Position numbers and translations under genes: made by a program | From: Rhizopus arrhizus | Lineage: Eukaryota > Mucoromycota > Mucoromycetes > Mucorales > Rhizopodaceae | Direction: 5' to 3' | DNA length: 64,000 bases | Assembly: GCA_024220505.1 (NCBI GenBank) | Contig: JAKZZE010000015.1 | Location: 558,001-622,000, forward strand | Notes under the pieces: model-generated | Database searches by the model: none | What the model was told of the DNA's origin: nothing | Seen by the model: only the letters and a program-made list of their open reading frames with translations | Shown here: one piece after another, positions 1 to 13,600 of the stretch | Position numbering within the stretch: position 1 is the stretch's first letter | Layout: each line of letters begins with the position of its first letter

Positions 1-843
1 CTATATTAGTACCTATCTCGATGCAGTTGATGCCTGGACTCTAGTTATTGATTGATATATATTCACTTAATGTACCAAAATCAACATTAGAATTGCCTCA
101 TTTAATTATAAAACTTGACAAAATTAAATAACAATAAAATATTATCAATTACATTGTGGCTTGATCAAAGGTCATCCAATTTAACACAAAAAAAAAGTCA
201 ATTAGCTCAGTAACATCTAACATTTTGTGAAAAAACTAAGCAGGTCACCTTCATTTATTGCTTTCAAGTCACTTAAAATATCTTACATCTTTTTTATACA
301 CACAATGTCAATTTATTAAAAAGCGATTAATAATAAGCTTTATTAAAAAGGACATCAAAGCAAACAAAGACCAAAACTACTTTATTGCTTTAAAATCCTG
401 ACAAGCTGCGGAGAGACATTTCTTTCAGAAAAGCCAAGCGAACCCTGTAAGCCCGTTGATTGGTTTAATATAAAGCCGCTAATTTACTGTGTGAGTGCTG
501 TATTTCACCATTTTAGAAAAAGATCCCCTGTGCGCGCCACAATATGATCATCTTTTTCTAATGTGGCTTCTAATTTTTTTTCCTAAAATTACGACAAAGA
601 AGGAAGCGTGTATGGAAATTTCTATTAAGAAACAAATATTGAGTTAATCATATGAATCTTGATGTTTGTTTCATAAAAACATGAGGAACAATACATGTTT
701 GTACTTAAAAGTAGCTATTTGTAGCTCATTTTTAATAAACGAATATAATTTAGTGATTTTAAATTTTTTTTTTTTTTTTGCTTGATTTAAAATAAATTCA
801 ATATAGAAAAACTTGTCCTTCTTTTTTATTTATTTTATTTTTG
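1..843. other. Intergenic, AT-rich; upstream region of the exchanger gene
   Basis: No coding exon or RNA gene recognised. The stretch is AT-rich and ends in a T-rich tract (about 764-780 and 820-843) directly before the next ATG, as is common in front of genes in this window. Any gene ending to the left of the window is not visible here. Confidence 0.5.
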
Positions 844-2503
844 ATGAGTGAACGAGAATATTTACTTCCTCGAGGAGAACACTATGAGGAGCCTACTTTG
901 AAGGCATCCTTCAAAGCCCTGGTTTACTCTTCAAAAGTCAACTATCTTTTATTATTTGTACCTATCGCCTTGGCTTTTTCTCATGCTTCTGACAGCGTTG
1001 TTTTCTCTTTGAATTTTATGGCCATTATTCCACTTGCTAAACTTCTTGGTTTTGGTAAGAAAAAAAGAAAAAAGGAAAATTCAGAAATGATTTTAAACAA
1101 AAAATAGCTACTGAGGAAATTGCTTTGAGATCTGGTTCTGTTGTTGGTTCTGTAAGAAAACTCTTGACAAATGTTTTTTGATATTGATATTTGTTAAATA
1201 GCTTTTAAATGCCACTTTTGGTAATGCTGTTGAGCTTATTCTTGGCATGATTGCCTTAAAGGAGGGATTAATCCGTGTTGTTCAAGGTACAGACAGCATA
1301 TTAACTTGAAGGAAGATGTTTTTAATAACTTTTAATAGCTTCTATTTTGGGTTCTATTTTGTCCAACATATTATTGGTACCTGATATTAACAATAGATGC
1401 AGATCTTGTACTGATGTTTGTATTTTAGGTACTCGGTTGCTGTTTCTTTTTGGGTGGTCTTGGTCGCTCAGAACAAAACTTTAACATCACAGGTAAACAG
1501 ATGAACAAAGGTAGCTTTATGGTTTCTAAGTATTTCTTGTCCTTCCAATAGCTGCACAGACCTCTACTTCGCTCTTGGGTTTGACCACCCTTTCTTTATT
1601 AATCCCTGCTGCTTTCAATGCTACCGGAGCCAAGACTGTTGAATATGATGACGGTATCATCAACTTGAGTCATGGAACAGCTGTTATATTGTTACTCGTT
1701 TACTTTTTATATTTGGTTTTCCAACTCAAAACCCACTCTGAACTGGTAAAATATTTTCCCTTTCCCCCTTGTGAGACCTCTTTCGAAATTAATTTATGTA
1801 TAGTTTGAAGATGAAGCTGATGAAGAAGAAAAGCCTAATACTACACTTGGATTTGCTATTGCTTCGTAAGTTGGCTATTATCAAATTCATTCTTACCCAA
1901 ATCTATTAGTTTGTTAGTCATCACTGGTTTCATTGCTGTTCATGCCGAATACCTTGTTGGAGCGTGAGTAGTCTGACTTATTCATTTTTATACAATTACT
2001 TATCGTCTTTATTTAGTATCGAAGGTGTTGTTGATGCTTGGGGATTAAACGAAACATTTGTGGGTCTGATTATCTTGCCTATAGTTGGAAAGTAAGTTGT
2101 TTTACAGAATGAACCAATCTTCTAAAATTATTTTGTCTAGTGCTGCTGAGCATGTCAGCTCTATTACATTTGCATTAAAGAACAAGATGAATTTGTGTAT
2201 CGGTATCGCCGTATCCTCCTCTCTTCAAATCGGTCTTTTAGTCTCTCCTTTACTTGTTTTGACTGGTTGGGTGATCGATGTTCCAATGACATTCTTTTTC
2301 GAATTATTTGAAACAACTGTTTTATTCTCTAGTGTCTTGATCGTGAACTATCTTATTGCTGATGGAAAATCAAACTGGCTTGAAGGTGCCTTACTTTTGG
2401 TAAGTAAAAGTCATGTTGGTCTTCAATCTTTGTAACCTCTTCTTTTATATAGGCTGTTTATGCTGTTGTTGCTTTGGCTTTCTATTACCATCCTTCTAGT
2501 TAA
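844..2503 (+). CDS. Vacuolar Ca2+/H+ exchanger, CAX/Vcx1 family
   Basis: Eleven exons: 844-1054, 1108-1151, 1202-1286, 1339-1376, 1429-1492, 1552-1745, 1804-1865, 1910-1963, 2017-2091, 2141-2399 and 2453-2503. They join in frame to 378 residues. The protein shows two related GN-x2-E motifs, LLNATFGNAVEL near residue 90 and PIVGNAAEHVSS near 275. These are the ion-binding alpha repeats of the CAX family, separated by about ten hydrophobic segments and an acidic loop (FEDEADEEEKP, near 215). The family moves Ca2+ into the vacuole in exchange for protons. The start is the ATG at 844; a TTG just upstream is not a plausible start. An AATAAA polyadenylation-like signal lies at 2517-2522. Length fits yeast Vcx1-type exchangers (about 400 residues). 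Substrate (Ca2+ versus Mn2+) is inferred from the family. Confidence 0.92.
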
Positions 2504-5500
2504 ATTATTTGTGTTGAATAAATACGTGTAATATTATTATTTCAATTCGAGGTTACAAAACACTTGTTCTATTTCATCAATCGGGCATAAAAGTGGGCTA
2601 ATTAGGCTCAGGTGTACCTGTCATTTTTTTTTAGTCCCACGCCGGAAAAAAGAATGTCAAGTTGCAGACCTGTTTAGATTGTGTTTCCATCTTTATGTAA
2701 CAATAAATCATCACTAATCCCTGTTCACAATGTATATTCTATATTTGTAGATGAATAAAAATGGCTTATTATTGTATTTAAAGTTCGAAACAGATATCTT
2801 GCATGGAAAAAAGATGGCATTTATTTTTTTTTATGCCAAGATGTTTGAACTTGTTTCATGTCTGTTTAGTGCATGAATGCTTGACACATGCTTACTTACT
2901 TTTAGCATAATCAGATCATCTTTAGCTATGTTCGTCTGGTTTAATATTCACAGTTAATCTTTATTTATCAACGTTAAATACAACACGTAGCTTGTATGAT
3001 TTTAACGTACAAGTTCCTTATTTGTTTCACATTTGAGCGTATGACGCAAAATCCAATAAAGGGAGTTTCTTTTAATTATTAATATTACAGTCATGAACTC
3101 AAAGGAACCATACGTCAAAAGAGTGGAGGTGCACATTCATAGAAGAGAAAGTATCACAGAAAGAAAAAGTGCAGTTTCTGTTGTCAAAATTTGCTTATTC
3201 CTTTTTGATCATCATGTGCACGACATAAAAGGACAAAGCTTTACTCAATATATCATGGTTGTGATTAGCGTAATTTGGTACACAACTAGATAATACATGC
3301 CATCATCTTTGGGAGAATCCATCCTGTCATACCTATCCTCTGAGCTTTTTTCATTCATATTTGTGTGTCATTAAACTTTTCGTCCTACAAGATACGATGT
3401 TAATATAGTCCAGACTGACATTGCCCAAGTTGTCATTCAAATAATTCCATGGACTTTCACTAGCCTTCATGTTATTTTCGGATTCTGCCTTTCTCGATAT
3501 AATTCTTGATGTCGTCCTTTAGGAAACCAAAGCCTTTTTTTTCGATTGTCTTTCCGCACCATGTTACGCCGCTATTCTTTGAGTCACAAAAAGCCATCAG
3601 TAAACAGCATGGTTTAATTCATGCTCAAGTTGGCCGTGAATAACTAACTGAGCAAGACTTGCTCTGAAAACTCGAGAAAAATGGTTCGTTTTTCCCTAAT
3701 ACTATTCGAAAAAATCTGGAAAATTTTTAAGTTTGGCATCAGTTTAATGGCTTTTTATAAGCTCCTTGTCTTCTTTAGCATCAGTATTGGTGCTCGGCTA
3801 CCTGTCATGGTCAATTGCTGGTTATAATTTGAGAGCTTAGATGAAAGCATAATTTATTTGCTGCCATATAAATATTAGTCTATAAGCAATTATAATAAAA
3901 AGCTGTACTACCATGTCTTATTCATCTTCAGCAGAGGTCTTTTTGCTATTCTTTCCCAAAAACCCAGTTGTGGACCTGTTTCTGTCAGTGCCCCTTAAAG
4001 ATAAATTGAATCAAGAATGAGGGAACTATCAGGTTGGATTAGGACAATGTTCCTTTGAACAATCATGTCTCAAACAAAGTTCATTCTAAATATGATTTTC
4101 TTTACTAATTATCACTTTCCAAATGCTTTTGTGTCATACATGTTCCGCATTTTCTTACTCTTTATCTCGATACGTCTTTCTTAAATTCCTTTCTTTTCTA
4201 GGTTAGCTTTTTCTTTTAAAAAAAGATAAGCTAAAATAAGTTTTCTGCTTGAAAAATATCTCTTTTGATGCTGCCTTTGCCAAATCGTAAGCAAAAAGGA
4301 TACATTAATTAACAATAGATACACTAGCCAAAAATAAAAATGAATATAAACATTATAGATATTTGAATTGGTATCAGCCCTGAATTAGTTCTTTTTCGAT
4401 CGTTCTTTTGTAGACCCAGTCCTATCTTTTTTCAATGCTGGTATCCAGCGGAAATTTAATTTTTATGTGGATTGGTGTCATGCCAATCGTTGGTACTCGT
4501 GTAACTAAAGGAAGGGCCAGTCTCCAACTATAGATGTCAAATAATTCATTTATCCGGTAAGTTGTTTGAAACTCATCTTGAAGAAGTAATACGCGCTTTA
4601 AAAGTGTGTTTGTGTGTGTAAATCACATTCGTTTTACATCATTTGTCGCAATTATAAAAGTTTGATTTTACACAAGTACCTCGTGATGAGTATAGCTGAG
4701 TGTCTGTAATCATCTGGAAGAATAATGTGGAACCAGTTTTTGTCAGACATAGGCATGGTATATTAAAAAAGACGGTTGTCCTCTATTCTACAATCCATTT
4801 TCATGATTTTCTTCTTTTATTTGTTACACATGCACTCACACACAGACATTCTGCATATGTTTCTGACTTCTTTGTCTGTCATTGATATAATGTATTCCGT
4901 AGGACAAAAAAAAGCTTATGAAAAAATACAAGCCTGTTTATTGTTTACTATTCAATTCAATAAAAACGTGTGTCTGTCAAATAGATACTTTTCGATTATT
5001 TTTTTATTTTTAATATTTTACAAGGAAAAAGTAAAAAGAAAATGAACAAACTTTTATTAAAAAAGAATACAAAAAAAGGACTTATTACCATAAATATATA
5101 AAACCATTTATTTTATTTTGTTGAGGAAAAATAAAAAATAAAGAACTTTAAATTTATTGTGTATTGTAATACAAAAGCTATCCAAAACCTTGTAAGCACG
5201 GACTTGGTATTTTCATGCAGTTTAGTTTATATTTCATTTTTCTTGGTTTACACGCCGTTTTACATTATTTTGTATAGAAACATCATTTAATAATAATATG
5301 ATCTTATCTAATGAAGATTATTTAATTAAAACAGGAGAGAGAAAGAAGAGGAACAAAAGACAAAGAATTTTCAGGTATTTGGTCTAGAAATAACCGAACT
5401 TTGTAAAACAAAAAATCTTTTTTTTTATTCGGAGACTACGTAATCGGATGATGTCAATTAATAATTATCGCTTGTTTAAGCATAAAAGCAACAATAATAA

Positions 5501-5718
5501 CAAAGGACCTGATCGTTATTTGATCTACTCGTTTATCTAATTTAATACGCGTTATAATCAATAAATGAGGGAGCCATATTAATACACAATCTAATTGATA
5601 ATGAAAAATAATAACGAATTGTCAAGGTCACACCAAGTGTTATACACACAATAATAAGAGTTTTTTTTTTTATTTGTTTTATTTATTTTTTCTTTTCTTC
5701 TTTAAACATATTATTTAA
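2504..5718. other. 3.2 kb intergenic region without recognisable gene
   Basis: AT-rich sequence. The only ORFs are short (60-90 codons), low in complexity and without flanking splice sites that extend them. No tRNA, transposase or repeat unit was recognised. It may hold upstream regulatory sequence for the gene starting at 5719, or decayed DNA. Confidence 0.4.
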
Positions 5719-6759
5719 ATGACAATGATTTCTACATTTTATCATACCTTTTCAAAAGATGAAAATTATAAAAATAATCCAAATGATAAAGTGGATGAAG
5801 CCGAAGCTAGTTCTATTCTTGTTTCCATGGCAAATCAAACCAACCAGCGTAGCAGACCTATACACAGCACGATGTCTATTCATAATTTACTTGATTTGGA
5901 TGAAAGTAAAAAAGAATATAAAATTTCATTGATGGTATGAGGAATAAAAATGATTCATAAAGAGGCTCAAATGATGAATAGGATTCAAGAAAAGAGCAAT
6001 ACACGAGTTCATCCAACTGCCATTCTTCACTATCTGAGAATCAATCTGATGGACACTGTAAGTGGCAAATCAGCAAACAAATAGAGTATTAAAGAATTCA
6101 ATAGCTGTACCCTCTACACCTCCTTCTTATCATTCACACCTGCACAAGACGTATGATCCTAAATATTCATTAGGAGGAATGGTGACATTAGATGGTATGT
6201 GTTCAGTAAATTAAACCGTACTCATCCTTTTTTTATAGCTCGTATACAACCGTCAGGAGAACAATCTTGTTTTGGGCATCATTCGAGTCTTGTATTTCAA
6301 TCAAATCATAAAATGCAGCCTCCTCCATATCAAAAAGAGTAAATAAAATATCAAAAAGAATTTTATATTAACCTATCGCGTTAGATTCATCATACAAAAG
6401 AAACAAGAAAAGTTTATAGTAAAAAAAAAATTAAAAGAATCTATAGGTAACAAACAGTCAAATATGGTAAGTCGCATTCATATTTTATATTTGATAATAA
6501 TAATGCGCTATAGAAACAATATCCAAAATATCGGCGAAATGCAATTCATACATACATTAGTTATATGACATTTGCAGACCTCATGCGTCGTAAAACAAAA
6601 CAGCAAGAACAAGAACAGCAGACTCCTATCGGAAACAATCTATCATTTCCTTTTCATCAACAGTCCTTAACCAATTCAATCATAGATCAACCACTAACAG
6701 CTTTTCTTCATCAACCCGCATCATCATACAACAATAGTTGTCATTTAAAAAAATATTAA
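5719..6759 (+). CDS. Unrecognised protein, basic motif plus Gln-rich C-terminus, six exons
   Basis: Six exons, 5719-5934, 5982-6057, 6105-6194, 6239-6338, 6385-6466 and 6514-6759, join in frame to 269 residues; introns are 44-47 bp, all GT..AG. I do not recognise the family. Visible parts are a Ser/Asn-rich N-terminus with MSIHNLLDLDE (near 52), a Pro/His middle (SVPSTPPSYHSHLHK), and a strongly basic stretch from about residue 160 (KEFIIQKKQEKFIVKKK). The basic stretch leads into the most conserved-looking segment, YPKYRRNAIHTYISYM, near 190. The C-terminus is rich in Gln, Asn and His. There is no signal peptide or membrane segment. The composition (Ser-rich arm, basic segment, Q-rich tail) resembles small fungal transcription regulators, but that is inference only. 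The regular splice sites and preserved frame argue that it is a real gene. Confidence 0.7.
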
Positions 6760-6872
6760 ATAGCATTTGTATATATTATATCTTATCATTCATTCTTGTT
6801 GTATAAAAAATATATTTCTTTTCTTTTTAAAATTGTATTTACACAGCATACATATTTTATTTAAAACGTACT

Positions 6873-9800
6873 CTAATGGTTACGGGGATATTGACAGTAA
6901 CGATCCTTGATACTCACAACCTACACGTTTTGATTAGATTGGATTCATCCTTATTTTCTGTTTGTTACTTACTTCAATAATACCCTCAACGGATGTATTA
7001 ATGTGATATTGATGTCCTTGTACATCATAAACCAAATGACTTTCTAAAACTTTACCCTTATAATGACGCTTCTTTGCTTGATCCCAAATCAATTCACTTC
7101 GACGCCATTCAAAATCAAAGGGTGGTGTTCCAATCAAGTCAACAACCGCTTGAACCATATCACCTTCACGAATATTCTCAAGGATTTCTCTACCACCACT
7201 GACACGAGATGACGGTACCTCATGAATAATATGAGACAAGTCCTTGGGGAACGAACGACATTTGTTTCTTTGATCGCCTACGGAGACAATCGTCACATTA
7301 CCCGGTTTGTCTGCAATCATTGAAAGTCGGGAGGTAGATGATTTAACATACTCTTTTTTATCGTTAAAGAGATAAGATATAGTGAAGGGAGCAACACCGG
7401 CAAGTGAGAATTCAAGGTTATCTCCCACACAGACATTGTTGCAAACCTCTACAGGGGAAATAGTGGCGATATCAAGCGCATTCAATTTGATATGTGTCGT
7501 CTCACCTTCGGATACAACCGCACCACAGCCATGTGCGTCCTTTACTCGGAGCAATTGAAGATGGTAATCGCCTGCAGATGTTAATTCCTCAGGCAGTCTT
7601 ATCTTGTGTCTGTTGGTCATAATATCCGACAGCGTAATCACACGGCCATTCAATTCGGATTGATGACGGATACCAAGTTCTACTGTAAAAGGTGCTTGAC
7701 CAGTCAATTCGACTTCTAAAGGCTGTGTGTCCTCAAACATCAAATTGTCGCCTACGCACATCTCATAGTGGTGACGAAGTGTACGAGTACTGAATTGAAC
7801 AGTTGGGTTTGCATGTACCGTTTGCTGAACTTCCATGTCATGTAACTTGAAGGGATCCGAGTAGCGTTGATCAGCTAATGTCTTGAACACATATCGGTAT
7901 CGACCACCTGTGTTCGTCTTCAAGGGTAAATGGACACGCTGAATACCTGTCGTAATCTCTTCAGTGCCTAGGTGTTCAAATTTTCTTTTGTTAGGCATTT
8001 GATAGTATTCGTCATAGGAGCAGTAGAAAGGCCCTCTTCCAGAAAAGACAATATCAATCGCATCATGGTCGCCTTGACAGACAGGAGCTCGTTCATAGAT
8101 AGAGGCAGAGATTTTCTCTGCTTCATCTTCAGGAATTGTGATCGCCGGTTTATTGATCCATTTGACTTCGTAGCGAGGACCTGCAATATCACCTCTGCAC
8201 ACAGCATCCTCCACATGTAGCAGCTCATAGTGACCTGTACTCTTGACAGTGATCTGGGCATTAGGGTCCTTGAACGTCTTGGTTGCCTTACTCTGATCAC
8301 CTTGTTCAACATTGCGGTATGTCACAGTCCAAGGACCATCACCTGTAAGACGAAGAGGTAGATGGGCAAAAGATCCCTCTGTCACCTCGATTACTTTATC
8401 TGATGCGTCATAAGTGTAGAATGAAGCCGTCGGGCGGTCACGACGAACGTTCACGGTATAATCACGGGCTTCAAGATCTTTGACACAAAAGTTGGCATCC
8501 TTTATCTTGCTAAGAGAGACAACAAAATGGCCAGGTTGATCAAAGGGGGGTAGATGAATAGTGTACTTGTTGTCTGTTACAACATCAGTATACAACTGAT
8601 CTCCAATCGTCCATGATAACTCAAAGGGCCCATCTCCATTCAAATCGACATCAATACTCACGTCATCTCCCAAGCATGTATGCGTTGAGTGAGATTGGCG
8701 ACGACCACTAAATTTGGCATCAGGTTGAGGATGTACGATTTGTTGGATGGGTTTAATACCAGTAGAATGATCCTTGTAAAACTTGTCGCTCAAAGCACTA
8801 ATTTCATAAATATATTCACCACTTGACTCTGGCAAGTAAGAAAAGATGTGTCGTGAACGATCCACTTTTTCTACTCTTCTGTCAACTCGTTTCTTCTTTG
8901 AATGTTTGTCAACCTTAAAGATGGAATAGACCAAGGTGTAAGGAGGTGTTCCAGTCAATTCGGCAACAAACTTCATGCCCACTTCGCTATCACCGGCACA
9001 TTCGGATGCAATGGGTGTTGAAGTAACTTTGACTGATGGATGAGGAGGCTGAACAACCTGGCAGACAGAGGGAAGCATGACTTGTCCCTGACAGTAATGG
9101 TCTCTGATAGACATCAGATTGTATTCTCCAGGTTCATCAACAAGAATAGTATGGTCTTGATGACGATCCAAGGTGACAGAATGAGGGTATTGTTCACTTG
9201 TATAAGAATAGTTTAAGTGGAAGGGTGCTGTACCCTCGAGTTTCATAGGTAATTGAGCATGTTTAGATCCAATCAAAAGATTCACAGGGTCTGTTTGACT
9301 ACATTCAAACTTGACAGTAGGGCGAGGATGAACCGAAAATGATTGAGGCTGACTCTTGGTAAGATCTATAACATTACCAACACCATCAGTAAGACGAGAG
9401 AGGTGATAGGCCTGGTTGGTGGCTGAGATAAACTTTAAGTTCAAAGGTACGGATACATGTTGCGTAGTTCCCCAAATATAATCATTATGTTTTTTTGAGG
9501 AAAAAAAGGAAGGATCTGCAGAAAGTAACCCGTTATGAAGTTGTTGAAGAGGTGATTCAAAGCCTTCGGGTTGAACACGTTCTAATTTGAGGTGTGTCTC
9601 TGGACCGTTTTCTATTTTTCGATCATATTCAACCTTAAAAGGAGGTACACCGGTGATGTCAATCTGGAGTGTTTCCTCATCATCCGTACAGTAGTCTGCA
9701 TTTACCACAGGCTTGAAACTGGCTGTGGGACATGTAAAGATAAATAGCAATCGATCATACAATCTAACATCCACATTGTCTGTTGATATGATTTGCTCTA

Positions 9801-10723
9801 GTTTATAGACACCAGGTCGGGAGAGCTTAATGTAGTAATACTGAACACCTTCTTTTGCTTCAGATATTTCCGTGGCCCTCTGAATATCTCTGCCTTTGTA
9901 TACTTGTACCGTCTTTTCATCTGTATCAAATTCATAACGTGCAATTGATATCGATCGAGGTACAGTATTGTTCAAGATGATGGGTATATACACGTGTTGG
10001 TAGTTAGCATCATAAGGAGATATACAATAAAAGTCATTGTTTGCATTCAACTTGGCAGTTCTAGTAATAAAGATTATAAGTATATTACGCACAATAAAGA
10101 GTTATTCTTCAACTTACCCATAAGGAAGAATATGCACTGCATGTTTACCCAAAATGTGAGAAGAATTTTGTAAAATATTTTTTACATTCACCATTCTTGC
10201 TTGAGATACACTAATCTGCTGACCAAAGACATCCCCTAATGTATGCAATGGTCAATGACAAGTAGAGGTTTATGTTGTTTCTACATTATTACCTAAAACG
10301 TTTTTAAAGAATATACCAGCAAATCCAACCTAATGAAATCAATTGAGTTAGTGATTTTTGTTTTACTGTTGTTATTTTATATATTCATACACTAGGAACA
10401 GAAAACAATGCAAGATCAATCCAAAATAATATAAAAGTTAAAAGTAATGTCTTGGGAGCTGTAAATTGTAACCAAGGAATTTTAGCAATGTACAATGCAA
10501 GGAAATAGAAAGCATCAATCAACCACCATTTGAGTAGGATACCGTTGTATTGCTCTGGATAGGAAGCTCGATAAACCGAAAACAAATCAGCAGTTTTCCA
10601 TGCTTGTAATGCGACGAATATGGATGCAGCCCAGCGACGTTGAACGGGAAAGTCGATGGTGGATGAAGGTATCAATGCTCTTTTGTGAGCTTGAGGGATA
10701 GGTCTACCTTGTGTGGGAGGCAT
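6873..10723 (-). CDS. POM152: Nuclear pore membrane glycoprotein POM152
   Basis: Five exons on the minus strand, 10723-10391, 10329-10293, 10235-10118, 10060-6973 and 6920-6873, total 1207 codons in frame (yeast Pom152 has about 1340). Residues 1-111 hold the short cytosolic tail and two or three hydrophobic segments (WWLIDAFYFLALYIAKIPWL, LLLTFILFWIDLALF). The luminal part starts after HAVHILPYGTAKLN. It is followed by about nine Ig-like repeats, each with a (S/T)G-x-(A/P)PF core and spaced every 100 residues or so (for example GTPPYTLVYS, GRGPFYCSYD, GVAPFTISYL). In fungi Pom152 forms the membrane ring of the nuclear pore in the perinuclear space. The last exon was inferred: an intron (6921-6972) restores VVSIKDRYCQYP at the end, a typical repeat terminus. 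Reading straight through would give a spurious end at 6934. Confidence 0.93.
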
Positions 10724-11478
10724 AACCTTTATTGAGTAATTTCGGTTCTGTTAAAACTAAAAAAAATCTTGTTTTAAAATTGATTTGACTATCCTTTTTC
10801 TTTTCTTGAAGGAAAAAGGTAAAGGAGAAACAGTGTTTGTGAAATGTGACAAACAAATCAAGAACGGAAACACGAGACTGTAGAAAGAAACGCGTTAAAG
10901 TGTATAAAAAAAAAATTTGACGAAGTCATTCTTTTGCTGCCGTCACCCAGTCATTTAATTTGATTCTCCGAACAGCCTTTAGGGGCAGCGCGCCTAAATT
11001 ATTGTCCTTTACCTTCTTTTGTAAGAGAATAACAAATAGAATGGTGAAATTTGGAAATAGAGATGTGGGTATTAGATTCATCTACTATTTTTATGAAATA
11101 TATGAAAAATCCAACTAGCTTCAAACATTTTAGGTAGACTCTCTTGAATTTCAAAATTGAAAATTATTTCTCACTATACAAAGTTTTAAAAAGGGTGTTT
11201 GTTTTTTATTTATTCTGTTTTTATTTTCTTGCTTCTGATCTTCAAATGTATACCATTCATTAATGGATAAGAAAGTAAGAGAATTTATTTAGACTCTGTT
11301 GTTTTATTGGCTGAAATTATTATGTGACCTTTATTTTTCAAAGCCGAGAATACAAATTTTCTGTGAAGCATCAGATACCGTCATTCTTTTAATTTAAGTG
11401 CATATCAAAGAGTGGATAAAATTTTTGTTATTGTTTATTTTCGATCTACAATGAAGAAAATAAAGATTTATATACAAA
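10724..11478. other. Intergenic between two minus-strand genes
   Basis: Upstream region of POM152, AT-rich with poly-T and poly-A runs. No coding exon seen. Confidence 0.4.
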
Positions 11479-11834
11479 TTAAAGGAGAGAAGATCCCCAG
11501 CGTTCAATAGGTGGTCTATAAATTGGTGTCATGCCTGTACAAATGCTACTTTTTACTTCATGATTCGAATTTAGCTGAGAAGAAACATAAGATCCATTTG
11601 ATGGATTACAATGTGATAATGTCATGCTTAATGGTGGTGTTGTAGGTCTTGGTGGTAGAGTAGCTTCAGTCATTGTATGATCTCGTAATTGGCCATGAAT
11701 TTGCAAGCGTTTACCGCTATTGTCCTAAAAAAAATTAATTCATTTAATTCAGATATCTAGTGTCTATTGTACATTGATACAAGACTTACTTCACTCAATT
11801 CATTCTTACGCTTAAAGGATTGGTTGGTATTCAT
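11479..11834 (-). CDS. Small unrecognised protein, 96 residues, two exons
   Basis: Exons 11834-11790 and 11724-11479 join in phase 0 across a 65-bp intron with a GTAAGT donor and a T-rich acceptor, giving 96 residues. The N-terminus is basic (SFKRKNELSEDNSGKRLQ), followed by a Pro/Thr-rich piece (TLPPRPTTPPLS), a Ser/Asn stretch and the end PIYRPPIERWGSSLL. There is no membrane segment or signal peptide. I do not recognise it. The regular splice and the well-defined C-terminal motif suggest a real small fungal protein rather than noise; the function is unknown. It lies about 750 bp upstream of POM152 on the same strand. Confidence 0.6.
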
Positions 11835-13600
11835 GTTTTGACTCCCTGGAAAAAGAAGAAGAGAGAAAAAAAAAAAAAAAAAAGTTTGCGACTATTCACG
11901 ATCGTATTTATAGACAAGCAGTCATTTTTTTAAATGCTTTTCCGAAACATTGAAAGATGGTTGAGTTTGCTTTGTATTTGATTGGACTAACGTCTTTTTT
12001 AGTTGATTCCTTTTCTCCATATGGCATTAATGTTACACACATTTAGATATCAGGAATATTGTTATTGCAGTCAATTTTGCTTTTATATTTTCATGTGCGC
12101 AGCACTTTGACAATGGAAGGCGGAATAAAAAAAGATTTTCGGCCGACTTGAACTTTTATCTTCAACTAAAAAAAAACGCTGCAAAGAGTCATATGAAGCC
12201 ATTAGACAAATAACTTTTTAATGAGAATGCAAAAATCTTGTACAATTAACAGTATCTCTTTTTAGAGAAAAACACTTTTGCTTCATTATAAAAAAGTTCG
12301 TAAAAAAGCTAAATCTACTCAAATATTACATATTTTAGCTCCCTTAGAGATAAGGCTTCATTAAACGCTTACTATATTAAAATTCCAGTAGCCAACCCTT
12401 TCTATTTAAAGAGAATTATAAAAAAAAAAAAATCATAGGCCACTTTAAAGGAAAGATTAATCATTATGCATTTATACATATATGAATGCCTGTCAACCAA
12501 TAAAAGTATTTTGTAATTCGCTTGAACGTTATGATTGCTTTACTATGTTAATTGTAGTGAACAAATAGCCCTACACAATATATCTTTACTTTCAATATTA
12601 TTTATTGTTTCTATCCAACAATTTGTGACTTTCAATATAGTATAGCAATAAACAACTTTATACCATTCGCGGTACACAGTAACGGATAGAAATACTATTT
12701 AAATAGGAACTGGTTTGCGTCCAAGCATATGGGATATATATTTTATAAATTTATCACTAAAAGGAAAAAAGCTGATCGCCTGTTTTTCAATCTTCATTTA
12801 TCTAAATATTTAATACTAGAAGTTGGTAGAGCATAGATTAGAAAGATCTGTGTAATGCAGCGGGTGGTGTTCTCCAACTTCAGTTCCTATCAAAAAGTTT
12901 TTGTGCATAAAGACTACTTACCTCAACTCAATCTCTCAATAATAAAAAGTATTAATGGTTTAAGCTGCTTATGGTTTCTATCCAGTTTATTTTTATTTTT
13001 ATTGAAAAGCATTAATGGTGTAAAGATAAATGAACACATCTGTATTATCCTTGAACAGTATAGTTTTTTTTTTTTTTTGACTTTGTATACAATGAATTGA
13101 AAACGGCGATATATTTTGCGCATTTGTTTTATTTTATTTTAATAAACCCCCCATTTATCATCTGTCATTTTATCACTGCCCTACCCACTTGTGCTCGCTG
13201 CTTATTCAATATGTGAATTTGGAGTACAACTATTTTGAAAGCATAAAAGACCTTTTTTTTTTTTTCAAAGAAAGGCAATGGTCAAAGAATGAAATAGAGT
13301 GTCTTATCTATCCCTGACAGTCTGCTAGAGTAAGTTGTGAACAAGCATCTACAATTCAAGGAGTCAAAATGTCGCTGCCGTCAAAAGGTCGTCTTTTAAC
13401 GCTATATTTTTTTGATATATAATCTGAAGTTGATCCTCTTTTGGTAGATTCATGTGATAAATTGAAACATACAACATAGCCAAATATGAGTTTTTTTTTC
13501 GATTTTTTGAACAGTAGTTATCCTTTTATTTACTTTTCTTATTAAAGAACAACACTATTTACAGTACTAAATACAAATCAAGCGAAAAAAGAAGCTTAAT
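11835..13600. other. Intergenic, AT-rich, no gene seen
   Basis: Short ORFs at 12855-13123 on both strands are Lys/Phe/Leu-rich low-complexity translations. The last few hundred bases adjoin the Fanzor-type relic that follows, and may contain its decayed left end. No inverted repeat could be matched with confidence. Confidence 0.4.

Noticed and set aside
3093..5045. Several ORFs of 60-90 codons
   Set aside because: Overlapping, AT-driven composition, no conserved motif.
6934..6972. POM152 stop at 6934
   Set aside because: Arises by reading through an intron; splicing restores the family-typical KDRYCQYP end with stop at 6873.
12855..13123. Overlapping ORFs on both strands
   Set aside because: Low-complexity Lys/Phe runs from poly-A/T DNA.
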